Shown here piece by piece: positions 7,088 through 14,368 of a DNA stretch of 34,211 nucleotides. Position 1 is the first letter of the stretch. Each line of letters opens with the position of its first letter. The DNA is from an uncultured Veillonellaceae bacterium. Its GTDB lineage: Bacteria > Bacillota > Negativicutes > Veillonellales > Megasphaeraceae. The translations under genes and the position numbers were made by a program. The notes under the pieces are model-generated. The model worked only from the letters and a program-made list of their open reading frames with translations. It searched no databases and was not told the origin of the DNA. The stretch lies in the NCBI GenBank assembly GCA_900546795.1, contig UREG01000013.1, positions 1-34,211 on the forward strand, in the 5' to 3' direction.

Positions 7088-8023
7088 ATGAAGCGAAATA
7101 TTACCATCGGTATGATCGCTGCCAGTTTGCTTTTCAGCGGGATTCAAGGATATGGTATGGAAGCCTATGCGGCAAGCGGAACAGAGGAAATACAGTCGAT
7201 GACGTTAGCAGAAGATCAGGGAGTGCCGGTAAATGGCATTTTAGTGCTGGGGCATGAAAGAAGGCTCTTTACTCCGGCATTAGGCGAAGGGCCGTACTGG
7301 GTATTAGATGATACGGGAAGGCTGCTGGGGGCATATGACTTTGCCGCGAATGCAGAAACAAAATCAGGCAGGCCGGTATATGCGGAAATGAATGTTGTAG
7401 ATGCAGGCCGAGCCGATGACGGGTTTGCAAAAGCGTATGACTCTGTTTATCGGGTAAAATCTATTCGTAAAATACAGAGCATGGGCAGTATGCCCATTAG
7501 GGCCGTGCTGTTTTGGGACACAGCGTCGTTTAAAATCGTTGCAGAACGAAATATGCTGACGATAGAGCCGGAAGGGTTAGCGGCAGTCAATCGGAAAGAG
7601 ACGCAGGATATCTTGGGCTATTCTGTTACGGGGATGGAAGTTGGCGATTTGAATCAAGATGGCTGGCCGGAAGTATTCGTGTATCTGACTTCCCATGGAA
7701 GCGGCAGTTATGGAAAGCTGGCAGGATACTCGGTAAATAACGGAAAATCCATGAGTCAGGTGTATTTGCCGACGGTGGAAGTGGAAAAAGAATCGCGGGC
7801 ACGCGAGGGCTACCGAGGTCATGACCGAATGAAAATCGACGGAGAGTATTTGACCGTGACTTTTCCCGTATATCGGGAGACAGACAGCAATGCCTTGCCT
7901 ACAGGCGGGGAACGGATTTTGCGGTATCGGCTGAAAGATGGGGAAGCGGGCAGACAGTTTGAATTAGTCGATATACAAAATGTACCGAAGCAAGAAGGAA
8001 AGAGTACAGAAAAAAACACCTAG
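7088..8023 (+). CDS. Secreted protein with PliI-like (I-type lysozyme inhibitor) C-terminal domain
   Basis: A 311-residue exported protein. An ATG at 7082 is in frame, but it is one base from GAGGAGG; the ATG at 7088 has normal spacing and begins a clean signal peptide (MKRNITIG, hydrophobic core, cleavage near AYAAS). The second half contains DLNQDGWPEVFVYLTS at about 187-202, then GSGSYG, YSVNNGKSMS, YRGHD and NALPTGGERILRYRLKDGEA. This resembles what I recall of PliI-type periplasmic lysozyme inhibitors, including the acidic DxNxDG loop. The first half (HERRLFTPALGEGPYWVLDD) looks like a separate small beta domain of the kind found in envelope lipoproteins. A role against host or phage lysozyme is inference. 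No terminator separates it from the next gene. Confidence 0.5.
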   Translation: MKRNITIGMIAASLLFSGIQGYGMEAYAASGTEEIQSMTLAEDQGVPVNGILVLGHERRLFTPALGEGPYWVLDDTGRLLGAYDFAANAETKSGRPVYAEMNVVDAGRADDGFAKAYDSVYRVKSIRKIQSMGSMPIRAVLFWDTASFKIVAERNMLTIEPEGLAAVNRKETQDILGYSVTGMEVGDLNQDGWPEVFVYLTSHGSGSYGKLAGYSVNNGKSMSQVYLPTVEVEKESRAREGYRGHDRMKIDGEYLTVTFPVYRETDSNALPTGGERILRYRLKDGEAGRQFELVDIQNVPKQEGKSTEKNT

Positions 8024-8036
8024 TATAAAAAGGAAT

Positions 8037-8065
8037 TTGCAAGATGAAGAAGAATATTATATATT
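8037..8065 (+). promoter_or_regulatory. Promoter upstream of the DnaA-N-like gene
   Basis: TTGCAA (8037-8042), a 17 bp spacer and TATATT (8060-8065) predict a start near 8072, just before GAGGAGG at 8084-8090. This supports the start at 8103 over any longer reading frame. Confidence 0.5.
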
Positions 8066-8102
8066 GGTTATAGAGGAATTCAATGAGGAGGTATCGTTTT
8101 CT

Positions 8103-8426
8103 ATGGAAATAGAAGAAGTACGCCGCAGTACTGCGGATAAAGGGTATTCTGATTCCCTCTATGAAGTCGTGTTTCAGCCGGTTATGGAACGGCCGGAATA
8201 TCAGACAGAGCCAATATATTCGAAACTAACTGCGTTGCAGGAAGCAATGGGAAAAGAGGCGTTTGATACGTATATCAACAGTCTTCTTCGGATCACGTAT
8301 AATGGCACTGCGCTGTGGCTGATCACAAAAAAAGAAATAAACCGAACGATATTAGAAGGCCGGTATCTGGGAATGATTCGAGAAGTGTTTGCCGTCCAGT
8401 CGGTTCGGATATTTACACAAGCATAA
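8103..8426 (+). CDS. Stand-alone DnaA N-terminal-domain-like small protein
   Basis: A 107-residue protein. The frame stays open back to 7980, but that would overlap the previous gene. A ribosome binding site GAGGAGG (8084-8090) and a promoter with start near 8072 favour the ATG at 8103. Residues from about 36 onward (IYSKLTALQEAMGKEAFDTY, then a short beta segment NGTALWLITKK and RYLGMIREVF) follow the pattern of DnaA domain I: helix, a Phe in place of the F-x-x-W element, two strands, and the Y-L-x-x-I helix. There is no AAA+ or DNA-binding domain. DnaA domain I binds DnaA itself, DnaB and regulators, so a role as a competitor or adaptor is possible but unproven. The gene ends 16 bp before cbiL and is probably in the same transcript. 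Confidence 0.55.
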   Translation: MEIEEVRRSTADKGYSDSLYEVVFQPVMERPEYQTEPIYSKLTALQEAMGKEAFDTYINSLLRITYNGTALWLITKKEINRTILEGRYLGMIREVFAVQSVRIFTQA

Positions 8427-8442
8427 AGGAGAGAATAGTAAG

Positions 8443-9144
8443 ATGGCAGGTATTTTATATGGAATTGGCGTAGGGCCGGGAGATCCGGAGTTGTTGACGG
8501 TAAAAGCGGTCAAAGCAATTGAAGGTGCGGACGTTATCATTGCGCCGCAGTCTAAAATGGGAGCGGACAGCGTAGCTCAGTCGATCGCAGCGCCGTATAT
8601 CAAGCCGGGAACAAAGATTTGTCCGATGGTATTTCCGATGGTTCCCAATACAGACGAATGGGTGGAAGCAAGCAAAAAGAATTATGAAATTATTGCTGCG
8701 TATCTGGAAGAAGGGCTGAACGTTGTATTTCTTACGCTGGGCGACCCGATGTTCTTCAGCACCTATATGTATATTTTCCGGCTGATGGAAAACAGTCCGT
8801 ATACGGTCGTTACGATTCCGGGGATTCCGGCATTTTGCGCGATTGGAAGCCAGTTGGGGTATCCGATCGTGGAGAAAGAAGAAATACTTTCTATTTTGCC
8901 GGCTACAGCCAATAAAGAAAAGTTGGATCGGGCACTTGCGGCTTGCGACAACGCCGTTTTGATGAAGGTATCCAAAGACTTTGCGAATATAAAAGAACTG
9001 CTGGATAAAAACGGGCTGCTGGAACATGCGATGATGGTATGCCGCTGCGGCCTTCCGGATGAAGAGATTCTGATGGTAAAGGATGTACCGTCTGATGCAA
9101 AAGTAAATTATTTATCGACGATTTTGACAAAGCGCAATAAATAG
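8443..9144 (+). CDS. cbiL: Cobalt-factor II C20-methyltransferase CbiL
   Basis: SAM-dependent methylation of C20 of the cobalt-sirohydrochlorin ring, directly after CbiK. The 233-residue protein has the tetrapyrrole methylase fold: GIGVGPGDPELLTVKA at the N-terminus (SAM and precursor binding), TLGDPMFFSTYMYIFRL in the middle and TIPGIPAFCAIGSQLGYP, characteristic of the C20 enzymes. The frame is open upstream to 8389, but the ATG at 8443 has AAAGGAGAG at the right distance, and GIGVGPGD normally lies within the first ten residues. It is followed 8 bp later by cbiA. Confidence 0.93.
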   Translation: MAGILYGIGVGPGDPELLTVKAVKAIEGADVIIAPQSKMGADSVAQSIAAPYIKPGTKICPMVFPMVPNTDEWVEASKKNYEIIAAYLEEGLNVVFLTLGDPMFFSTYMYIFRLMENSPYTVVTIPGIPAFCAIGSQLGYPIVEKEEILSILPATANKEKLDRALAACDNAVLMKVSKDFANIKELLDKNGLLEHAMMVCRCGLPDEEILMVKDVPSDAKVNYLSTILTKRNK

Positions 9145-9152
9145 GAGTGCGT

Positions 9153-10535
9153 ATGAAACAGTACCATAAACCTAGGGTCGTGATTGCCGGCGTCAGCAGC
9201 GGAGTTGGGAAAACAATGATTGTTTCCGGTCTGCTGGCTGCGCTGACCCGGCAGGGCAAAACGGTTCAGTCTTATAAAATCGGGCCGGATTATATTGATC
9301 CGGGATTCCATAAACTGGCCAGCGGCCGAGATTCCTATAATTTAGATACCTGGCTGACACCGGGAGAAGAGCTGCCGGATTTCTTTGAGCTGACCTCAAA
9401 AGAGGCGGATATAGCCGTCATTGAAGGCGTTATGGGACTCTATGACGGAGGTAAAAATGGAATCAGCAGTACGGCAGAGATCGCAAAGCGCCTGCAAGCT
9501 CCTGTATTTTTGGTGATAAACGCTAAGTCCATGGGAGAAAGTGCCGCTGCTATTGCCAAAGGATTTCGGGACTATGATCCGGAAGTGCAGTTGGCCGGTG
9601 TGATTTTAAATCAGATCGGTTCTGAACGGCATGCGCAGATGATCATCGAAGGCTTGCAGGCATTGGATATTCCCGTGCTGGCGGTTATTCATCGGAATGA
9701 TGAGCTAAAGACGCCAGAGCGGCATTTGGGATTGACTCCGACGACGGAAACGGATCCGGCACGGCCTATCCATATCATGGCAGATCTGTTGGAGCAGCAA
9801 ATGGATTTTTCCCTGTTATGGAAAGCGGCAGAAGAAGCGCCGGATATCGCGGTATCCGAAAGCAAAGCGAGCGTATGTGAAATAAAAGCGCGCATAGCAG
9901 TCGCTTGGGACGAAGCCTTTTCTTTTTATTATCCTGCCAGCCTGCAGGTTTTGAAGGACATGGGGGCAAAATTAGTCTATTTCAGCCCGTTGAAAGATGA
10001 CAAGGTTCCCGATGCGGACGGCATGATTTTTGGCGGCGGATTTCCGGAAATGTTCCAGGAAGAATTGGAGCAGAATAAATCGATGCGGGAAGATATTCGG
10101 GCAAAAGCCCAAACGGGTATGCCGGTATATGCCGAATGCGGCGGTCTGATGTATCTGTGCGAGTCGATTACCGATTTTGACGGAAATACGAAAGAAATGG
10201 TCGGACTTGTTCCGGCAAGAAGCGTAATGCAGAAAAAATTGCAGCGTGTCGGCTATATACAAGCGGAAGCGTTGGCCGACAGTGTGATCGGTGCGGCAGG
10301 CGCTGTGTTTAAAGGACATGAATTTCATTTTTCGACGATGGAACCGCTGACCGATGATTTTCCATGGGCGTTTTCTATGAAAGGCAGTCGGGAAAAGACG
10401 CCGCATTTAGGCGGTTATTGCAGGGATAATGTGTTGGCGTCCTATTTGCATTTGAGTTTTTCCGGCGCAAGAGACGGAGCAGCTCGATTTATTGAGCAGT
10501 GCCGTGTGTACAAGGAGAGAAGGCATGGAAAATAG
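9153..10535 (+). CDS. cbiA: Cobyrinate a,c-diamide synthase CbiA
   Basis: Amidates the a and c carboxylates of cobyrinic acid using glutamine and ATP. The 460-residue protein has the N-terminal P-loop domain (VSSGVGKT, about 12-19, then YKIGPDYIDPGFH) and a C-terminal class I glutamine amidotransferase domain, with nucleophile Cys329 in YAECGGLMYL and histidine His433 in ASYLHLSF. A GTG at 9147 is in frame, but AGGAG (9143-9147) overlaps it and is well placed for the ATG at 9153. Length is right for CbiA/CobB; CbiA is preferred because the pathway here is anaerobic. It overlaps cobO by 11 bp. Confidence 0.94.
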   Translation: MKQYHKPRVVIAGVSSGVGKTMIVSGLLAALTRQGKTVQSYKIGPDYIDPGFHKLASGRDSYNLDTWLTPGEELPDFFELTSKEADIAVIEGVMGLYDGGKNGISSTAEIAKRLQAPVFLVINAKSMGESAAAIAKGFRDYDPEVQLAGVILNQIGSERHAQMIIEGLQALDIPVLAVIHRNDELKTPERHLGLTPTTETDPARPIHIMADLLEQQMDFSLLWKAAEEAPDIAVSESKASVCEIKARIAVAWDEAFSFYYPASLQVLKDMGAKLVYFSPLKDDKVPDADGMIFGGGFPEMFQEELEQNKSMREDIRAKAQTGMPVYAECGGLMYLCESITDFDGNTKEMVGLVPARSVMQKKLQRVGYIQAEALADSVIGAAGAVFKGHEFHFSTMEPLTDDFPWAFSMKGSREKTPHLGGYCRDNVLASYLHLSFSGARDGAARFIEQCRVYKERRHGK

Positions 10536-11064
10536 AGGGCTAGTGTTAGTCAATACGGGAAGCGGAAAAGGAAAAACGACGGCTTCTTTAGGCTTGGCGC
10601 TTAGAGCGTACGGGAACGGCATGAAAGTAAATATCGTGCAGTTTATCAAAGGCTCTTGGAAATACGGCGAGCTAAAAGGAATTGAGCGATTGGCTCCGGA
10701 AGTGCAGATTCATCCGATGGGGAACGGTTTTGTTTTTCATAAAAAAGATGCGAATGAAGAAACGATCCGGGAACACCGCAAAAAAGCACAGAAAGCATGG
10801 GAGCTGATTGTAAAAGAGATGCACAGCGGAAAGTGGGACGTGATGATTTTAGATGAAATCAATGTAGCGATCCATTACGGACTTCTTTGTGCAGATACGG
10901 TGCTGGAAGCCCTGAAACAAAGACCGAAAGAGCTCCATGTGGTGCTGACGGGGCGGTATGCCGATCAAAAGCTCATCGATTATGCAGATACGGTAACGGA
11001 AATGGTGCCGGTAAAACATGCGTATCAGCAGGGAATCAAAGCAGCCCGCGGCATAGAATTTTAA
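10525..11064 (+). CDS. cobO: Corrinoid adenosyltransferase (CobO/BtuR type)
   Basis: Transfers the adenosyl group of ATP to Co(I) corrinoids; in this place probably acts on cobyrinic acid a,c-diamide made by CbiA. The 179-residue protein has the CobA/CobO P-loop NTGSGKGKTTASLGLALRA (about 10-28), FIKGSWKYGE, and the Walker B-like MILDEINVAIHYG. The frame is open back to 10492, but AAGGAGAG before the ATG at 10525 and the family start point favour 10525. It overlaps the end of cbiA. No clear terminator follows; a new promoter begins at 11072. Confidence 0.93.
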   Translation: MENRGLVLVNTGSGKGKTTASLGLALRAYGNGMKVNIVQFIKGSWKYGELKGIERLAPEVQIHPMGNGFVFHKKDANEETIREHRKKAQKAWELIVKEMHSGKWDVMILDEINVAIHYGLLCADTVLEALKQRPKELHVVLTGRYADQKLIDYADTVTEMVPVKHAYQQGIKAARGIEF

Positions 11065-11071
11065 AAAAGAG

Positions 11072-11100
11072 TTGAAATTCCGACAAAAAAAGTATATAAT
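11072..11100 (+). promoter_or_regulatory. Promoter of the superoxide reductase gene
   Basis: TTGAAA (11072-11077), 17 bp, TATAAT (11095-11100): a near-consensus vegetative promoter, followed by a ~55-base leader and AAGGAGG before the ATG. Confidence 0.75.
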
Positions 11101-11159
11101 AAAATCGTAAGATATAGATATCTAAAGAAATTCATTATATATTTAAGGAGGAAGTAACA

Positions 11160-11552
11160 ATGAAAATGGGAGAACTTTATAAAGCTGCTGATTGGAAATT
11201 AGAAAAACATGCGCCGGTTATCGAAGCACCGGAAGTGGTAAAAGCCGGCGAGGTAGCCGTAATCGAGCTGAGCGTAGGGAAAGAAATCGCGCATCCGAAT
11301 ACAACGGAACATCACGTGGCATGGATCAAATTGTATTTTGTTCCGGAAGGCAGCAAAAATGCATATGAAGTCGCTTCGTTGGACTTCAATGTACATGGCG
11401 AATCTCCGGAAGGCGCAAACAAAGGTCCGGTATACGCAGAACCTTTCGGCATTGTTCGCGCTAAATTTGAAAAGAGCGGCACATTGGTAGCTACTTCGTA
11501 CTGCAACATCCACGGCTTGTGGGAATCTGAAAAACAAATTACAGTTGAATAA
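11160..11552 (+). CDS. Superoxide reductase (neelaredoxin, 1Fe type)
   Basis: Reduces superoxide to hydrogen peroxide without making oxygen, a defence typical of anaerobes. The 130-residue protein has only the catalytic iron domain and no N-terminal desulforedoxin domain. The EKHAP motif gives Glu15, the catalytic Lys16 and ligand His17; further iron ligands are His45 and His51 in IAHPNTTEHHVAW, and Cys115 and His118 in SYCNIHG. All ligands and the active-site lysine are present. It is monocistronic, with its own strong promoter and a terminator directly after it. Confidence 0.95.
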   Translation: MKMGELYKAADWKLEKHAPVIEAPEVVKAGEVAVIELSVGKEIAHPNTTEHHVAWIKLYFVPEGSKNAYEVASLDFNVHGESPEGANKGPVYAEPFGIVRAKFEKSGTLVATSYCNIHGLWESEKQITVE

Positions 11553-11564
11553 GAATAAAATTAG

Positions 11565-11595
11565 AAAAAAGCAGGCTGAGCAGGCCTGCTTTTTT
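11565..11595 (+). terminator. Terminator after the superoxide reductase gene
   Basis: GCAGGC (11571-11576) pairs with GCCTGC (11584-11589), flanked by A and T runs that extend the stem. The same stem core occurs at 1353-1387. Confidence 0.85.
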
Positions 11596-11604
11596 GCTAT
11601 TTTC

Positions 11605-11634
11605 TTTACTTTTTCCTATTATTCATGATATAGT
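11605..11634 (+). promoter_or_regulatory. Promoter of lysC
   Basis: TTTACT (11605-11610), 18 bp, TATAGT (11629-11634) preceded by TGA, an extended -10. Confidence 0.5.
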
Positions 11635-11697
11635 AATACCAATATCGGTTAAAATCCGTTTGGTAAAGCTAAATTTGAATAAAAGAGGGATGGCAAG

Positions 11698-12921
11698 GTG
11701 GCTTTAATTGTTAAGAAATTTGGTGGAAGCTCTGTGGCGACACCGGAAAAAATGCGTTCGATCGTACACCGTGTTACCAGTGAGATGAACCCGGGGGATC
11801 AAATTGTGATCGTTGTATCGGCAATGGGAGATACGACAGATGATTTAGTGAGTTTAGCAAATCAGATCACGTCTAAACCGTATGGACGGGAAATGGATAT
11901 GCTTTTATCAACAGGAGAACAAATATCTATTGCGTTGCTGGCAATGGCCTTTGAAGAAGCCGGATATCCGGCTATTTCTTTGACTGGACCGCAGGCGGGG
12001 ATACAGACCAGCGATGCGTACAATAAAGGTCTGATCGAAGATATTCAGCCCAAAAGAGTGTTGGATCAGCTGCGTCAGGGAAAAATCGTTGTTGTTGCCG
12101 GATTCCAGGGATTGACCAAGTCCGGAGATATCACAACGCTGGGCCGCGGCGGCTCGGATACGACGGCGGTTGCGCTGGCCGGTGCAATGAATGCTGATGT
12201 ATGTGAGATCTATACCGATGTGGAAGGCGTGTATTCCGCGGATCCGCGTATCGTAGCGAATGCAAAGAAAATGATGGAAATCACCTATGGGGAAATGTTG
12301 GAGATGGCGCATTTGGGAGCAGGAGTCATGCAGCCGAGAGCGGTGGAAATGGGCAGCCGGTTCGGTGTGCCGATCCATGTGCGTTCTACGTTTTCTAAAA
12401 ATGAAGGGACTATTATTCGGGAGGAATATACGATGGAAGGTAAACAATATGTTATTCGCGGCATCGCCCATGATACTAATGTAGCTAAAATTGCAGTGAT
12501 GAATGTATCCAATGAACCGGGAGTGGCTCATCGATTATTCAGTGCAATGGCAGAAAATAATATCGACGTAGATATGATCGTGCAGAGCGTGGCGCAGCAG
12601 TCACAGGAACGTACGGATATTATTTTTACGATTACTCGTACTGATCTTCCGGCTGCACAGGGCGTTCTCGCGCAGTTGAAAAAAGACGGTATTATAGAAG
12701 AAGTATTGATTGACGAACACATGGCAAAAGTATCGATTGTCGGCGCCGGTATGCTGGGACAGCCGGGCATCGCTGCGTCCATGTTCGGCGTATTGGGAAA
12801 ATGCGGTGTGAATATTGAAATTATCAGCACATCTGAAATCAGTATTTCCTGCCTGATCAATGAAAATAAAGTAAAGGAAAGCGTGAACGCAATTCACGAA
12901 TACTTTTTTGGAGACAAATAA
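11698..12921 (+). CDS. lysC: Aspartate kinase
   Basis: Phosphorylates aspartate, the first step to lysine, threonine, methionine and diaminopimelate for the cell wall. The 407-residue protein has the kinase domain with KKFGGSSVA at the N-terminus, STGEQISIALLA, GRGGSDTTAVALA and the EIYTDVEGVYSADPR segment, then two ACT domains (from about residue 265), so feedback control by an amino acid is expected. It starts with GTG at 11698: AGAGGG lies 8 bases upstream, while the nearby ATG at 11690 is in another frame that stops after five codons. A small orphan gene follows within 2 bp of the stop. Confidence 0.95.
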   Translation: MALIVKKFGGSSVATPEKMRSIVHRVTSEMNPGDQIVIVVSAMGDTTDDLVSLANQITSKPYGREMDMLLSTGEQISIALLAMAFEEAGYPAISLTGPQAGIQTSDAYNKGLIEDIQPKRVLDQLRQGKIVVVAGFQGLTKSGDITTLGRGGSDTTAVALAGAMNADVCEIYTDVEGVYSADPRIVANAKKMMEITYGEMLEMAHLGAGVMQPRAVEMGSRFGVPIHVRSTFSKNEGTIIREEYTMEGKQYVIRGIAHDTNVAKIAVMNVSNEPGVAHRLFSAMAENNIDVDMIVQSVAQQSQERTDIIFTITRTDLPAAQGVLAQLKKDGIIEEVLIDEHMAKVSIVGAGMLGQPGIAASMFGVLGKCGVNIEIISTSEISISCLINENKVKESVNAIHEYFFGDK

Positions 12922-12922
12922 A

Positions 12923-13231
12923 ATGGCTTCTATGCATGCGCTGGACACGTTTGTGCGGGAATGGATGCAGGCAGGCAAGCCGGATATGAACTTAATCAAA
13001 CAGATGCTGACGGCATTGAAAGAACCGGCGCCTCCGGGCTGGGAACAGGCAGCGGGAGCTCCGTTGTTTTCCACTTCTTTTCATGGGATTGATTATGACT
13101 ATGAAAAAGAGGAAGTACATATCAGCTATAGAGCTGTCGAAGGATTATATGAAGAAACGACGGTTTCCTTCGCTGTATTTTATATCCTTTTGGAAGGCTT
13201 GTCCGTTGTATTGCGAAGACATCATTGGTAA
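12923..13231 (+). CDS. Small protein of unknown function downstream of lysC
   Basis: A 102-residue protein I do not recognise. A TTG at 12908 is in frame, but GGAG inside the lysC end is better spaced for the ATG at 12923, which is 1 bp after the lysC stop. The protein is a plain mixture of helix-like N-terminal residues (HALDTFVREWM), a Pro-rich linker (EPAPPGW) and a C-terminal half with an amphipathic beta pattern (FHGIDYDYEKEEVHISYRA). There are no cysteines, signal peptide or membrane segment. It ends on a terminator, so it forms an operon with lysC. Confidence 0.65.
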   Translation: MASMHALDTFVREWMQAGKPDMNLIKQMLTALKEPAPPGWEQAAGAPLFSTSFHGIDYDYEKEEVHISYRAVEGLYEETTVSFAVFYILLEGLSVVLRRHHW

Positions 13232-13262
13232 AAAGAGGTATCGTTACGATACCTCTTTTTTA
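13230..13262 (+). terminator. Terminator of the lysC operon
   Basis: AAAAAGAGGTATCG and CGATACCTCTTTTT form a perfect 14-bp stem on a 3-base loop, then Ts. Confidence 0.9.
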
Positions 13263-13275
13263 TTTGGAAAATATA

Positions 13276-13316
13276 AAACCCGCCAAGAGATATATACGGT
13301 ATATCCTGGCGGGTTT
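13276..13316 (-). terminator. Terminator of fba
   Basis: Read on the minus strand, AAACCCGCCA and TGGCGGGTTT pair across a ~21-base loop and are followed by a T-rich tail. It faces the lysC-operon terminator. Confidence 0.75.
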
Positions 13317-13334
13317 AGTGCACCTGCTATGTAA

Positions 13335-14267
13335 TTACAGTGTATGAGAGCAGTTCAATACATGTTTCATTTTATGCTGAACCATTTCTTTGATGGCTTC
13401 GCGGGCCGGACGCAGATATTGACGCGGATCGAAATCGCTCGGATGCGTCATGAGATACTCCCGAACAGAAGCGGTCATTGCTAAACGAAGATCTGTGTCG
13501 ATATTGATTTTGCAGACTCCCATTTTAGAAGCTTTGAAGAGCATGTCTTCCGGAACGCCCTGTGCGCCCGGAATGCTGCCGCCGAATTCATTGCATTTTT
13601 GTACGAATTCCGGCATGACGGTAGAAGCGCCGTGAAGAACGAGCGGGAACCCTTTTAAAAGATTGGAGATTTTTTCCAAACGTTCGAAATCAAGCTGCGG
13701 AGTTCCTTTGAATTTATAAGCGCCGTGGCTAGTGCCGATCGCTACGGCGAGAGAATCGACGCCGGTCCGCTCTACGAATTCAACGGCTTGATCCGGATCG
13801 GTAAAGGTTGCATCTCGATCGCTTACCTGAACCGCGTCTTCAATACCGGCGAGACGCCCCAATTCGGCCTCGACGACAACGCCGTGCGCATGGGCGTATT
13901 CAACTACTTTTTTAGTCAGTGCAATATTTTCTTCAAACGGATATTTGGAACCGTCGATCATAACGGAAGTGAAACCGCCGTCTACGCAAGCTTTGCAGAT
14001 TTCAAAGTCTTCGCCGTGATCTAAGTGCAGGCAGATAGGCAAATCGCCGGAATCTTCCAATGCAGCTTCTACTAATTTTACCAGATAAATATGTTTGGCA
14101 TATTTTCTGGCGCCGGCAGAGACCTGAAGAATCAGCGGAGCCTGTTCTTCTTTGGCAGCTTCGACAATCCCTTGAATAATTTCCATATTATTTACGTTAA
14201 AAGCACCGATGGCATATTGCCCTTCATATGCTTTTTTAAACATTTCCGTACTAGTTACTAATGGCAT
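13335..14267 (-). CDS. fba: Class II fructose-1,6-bisphosphate aldolase
   Basis: Cleaves or forms fructose-1,6-bisphosphate in glycolysis and gluconeogenesis. The 310-residue zinc enzyme shows GAFNVNN near the N-terminus, HLDHGEDFE with catalytic Asp83 and zinc ligand His84, EAELGRLAG, the second zinc histidine in GTSHGAYK, and LHGAST with the third. NIDTDLR is the phosphate-binding end. AAAGGAGAG precedes the ATG on the minus strand. It is a single-gene unit between a promoter at 14303-14331 and a terminator at 13276-13316. A tagatose-bisphosphate aldolase role cannot be excluded from sequence alone, but the length and context favour the glycolytic enzyme. Confidence 0.93.
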   Translation of the reverse strand: MPLVTSTEMFKKAYEGQYAIGAFNVNNMEIIQGIVEAAKEEQAPLILQVSAGARKYAKHIYLVKLVEAALEDSGDLPICLHLDHGEDFEICKACVDGGFTSVMIDGSKYPFEENIALTKKVVEYAHAHGVVVEAELGRLAGIEDAVQVSDRDATFTDPDQAVEFVERTGVDSLAVAIGTSHGAYKFKGTPQLDFERLEKISNLLKGFPLVLHGASTVMPEFVQKCNEFGGSIPGAQGVPEDMLFKASKMGVCKINIDTDLRLAMTASVREYLMTHPSDFDPRQYLRPAREAIKEMVQHKMKHVLNCSHTL

Positions 14268-14292
14268 ATATCTCTCTCCTTTGTCCTTAATA

Positions 14293-14331
14293 ATATACTT
14301 TTAGTATATGAGGTCGCGCGCGGAAAATCAA
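14293..14331 (-). promoter_or_regulatory. fba promoter with overlapping inverted repeat
   Basis: On the minus strand: TTGATT (14326-14331), 17 bp, TATACT (14303-14308). The arms ATATACT (14293-14299) and AGTATAT (14303-14309) form an inverted repeat with a 3-base centre that covers the -10, so a regulator may bind here. Confidence 0.55.
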
Positions 14332-14368
14332 CTATTGACGGCATATTCTTGATAAATTTATCGTTGTC

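Noticed and set aside
14351..14362. Palindrome GATAAATTTATC as terminator of the pseudouridine synthase gene
   Set aside because: The stem is six AT-rich pairs without loop or T run; such palindromes are common in AT-rich gaps.
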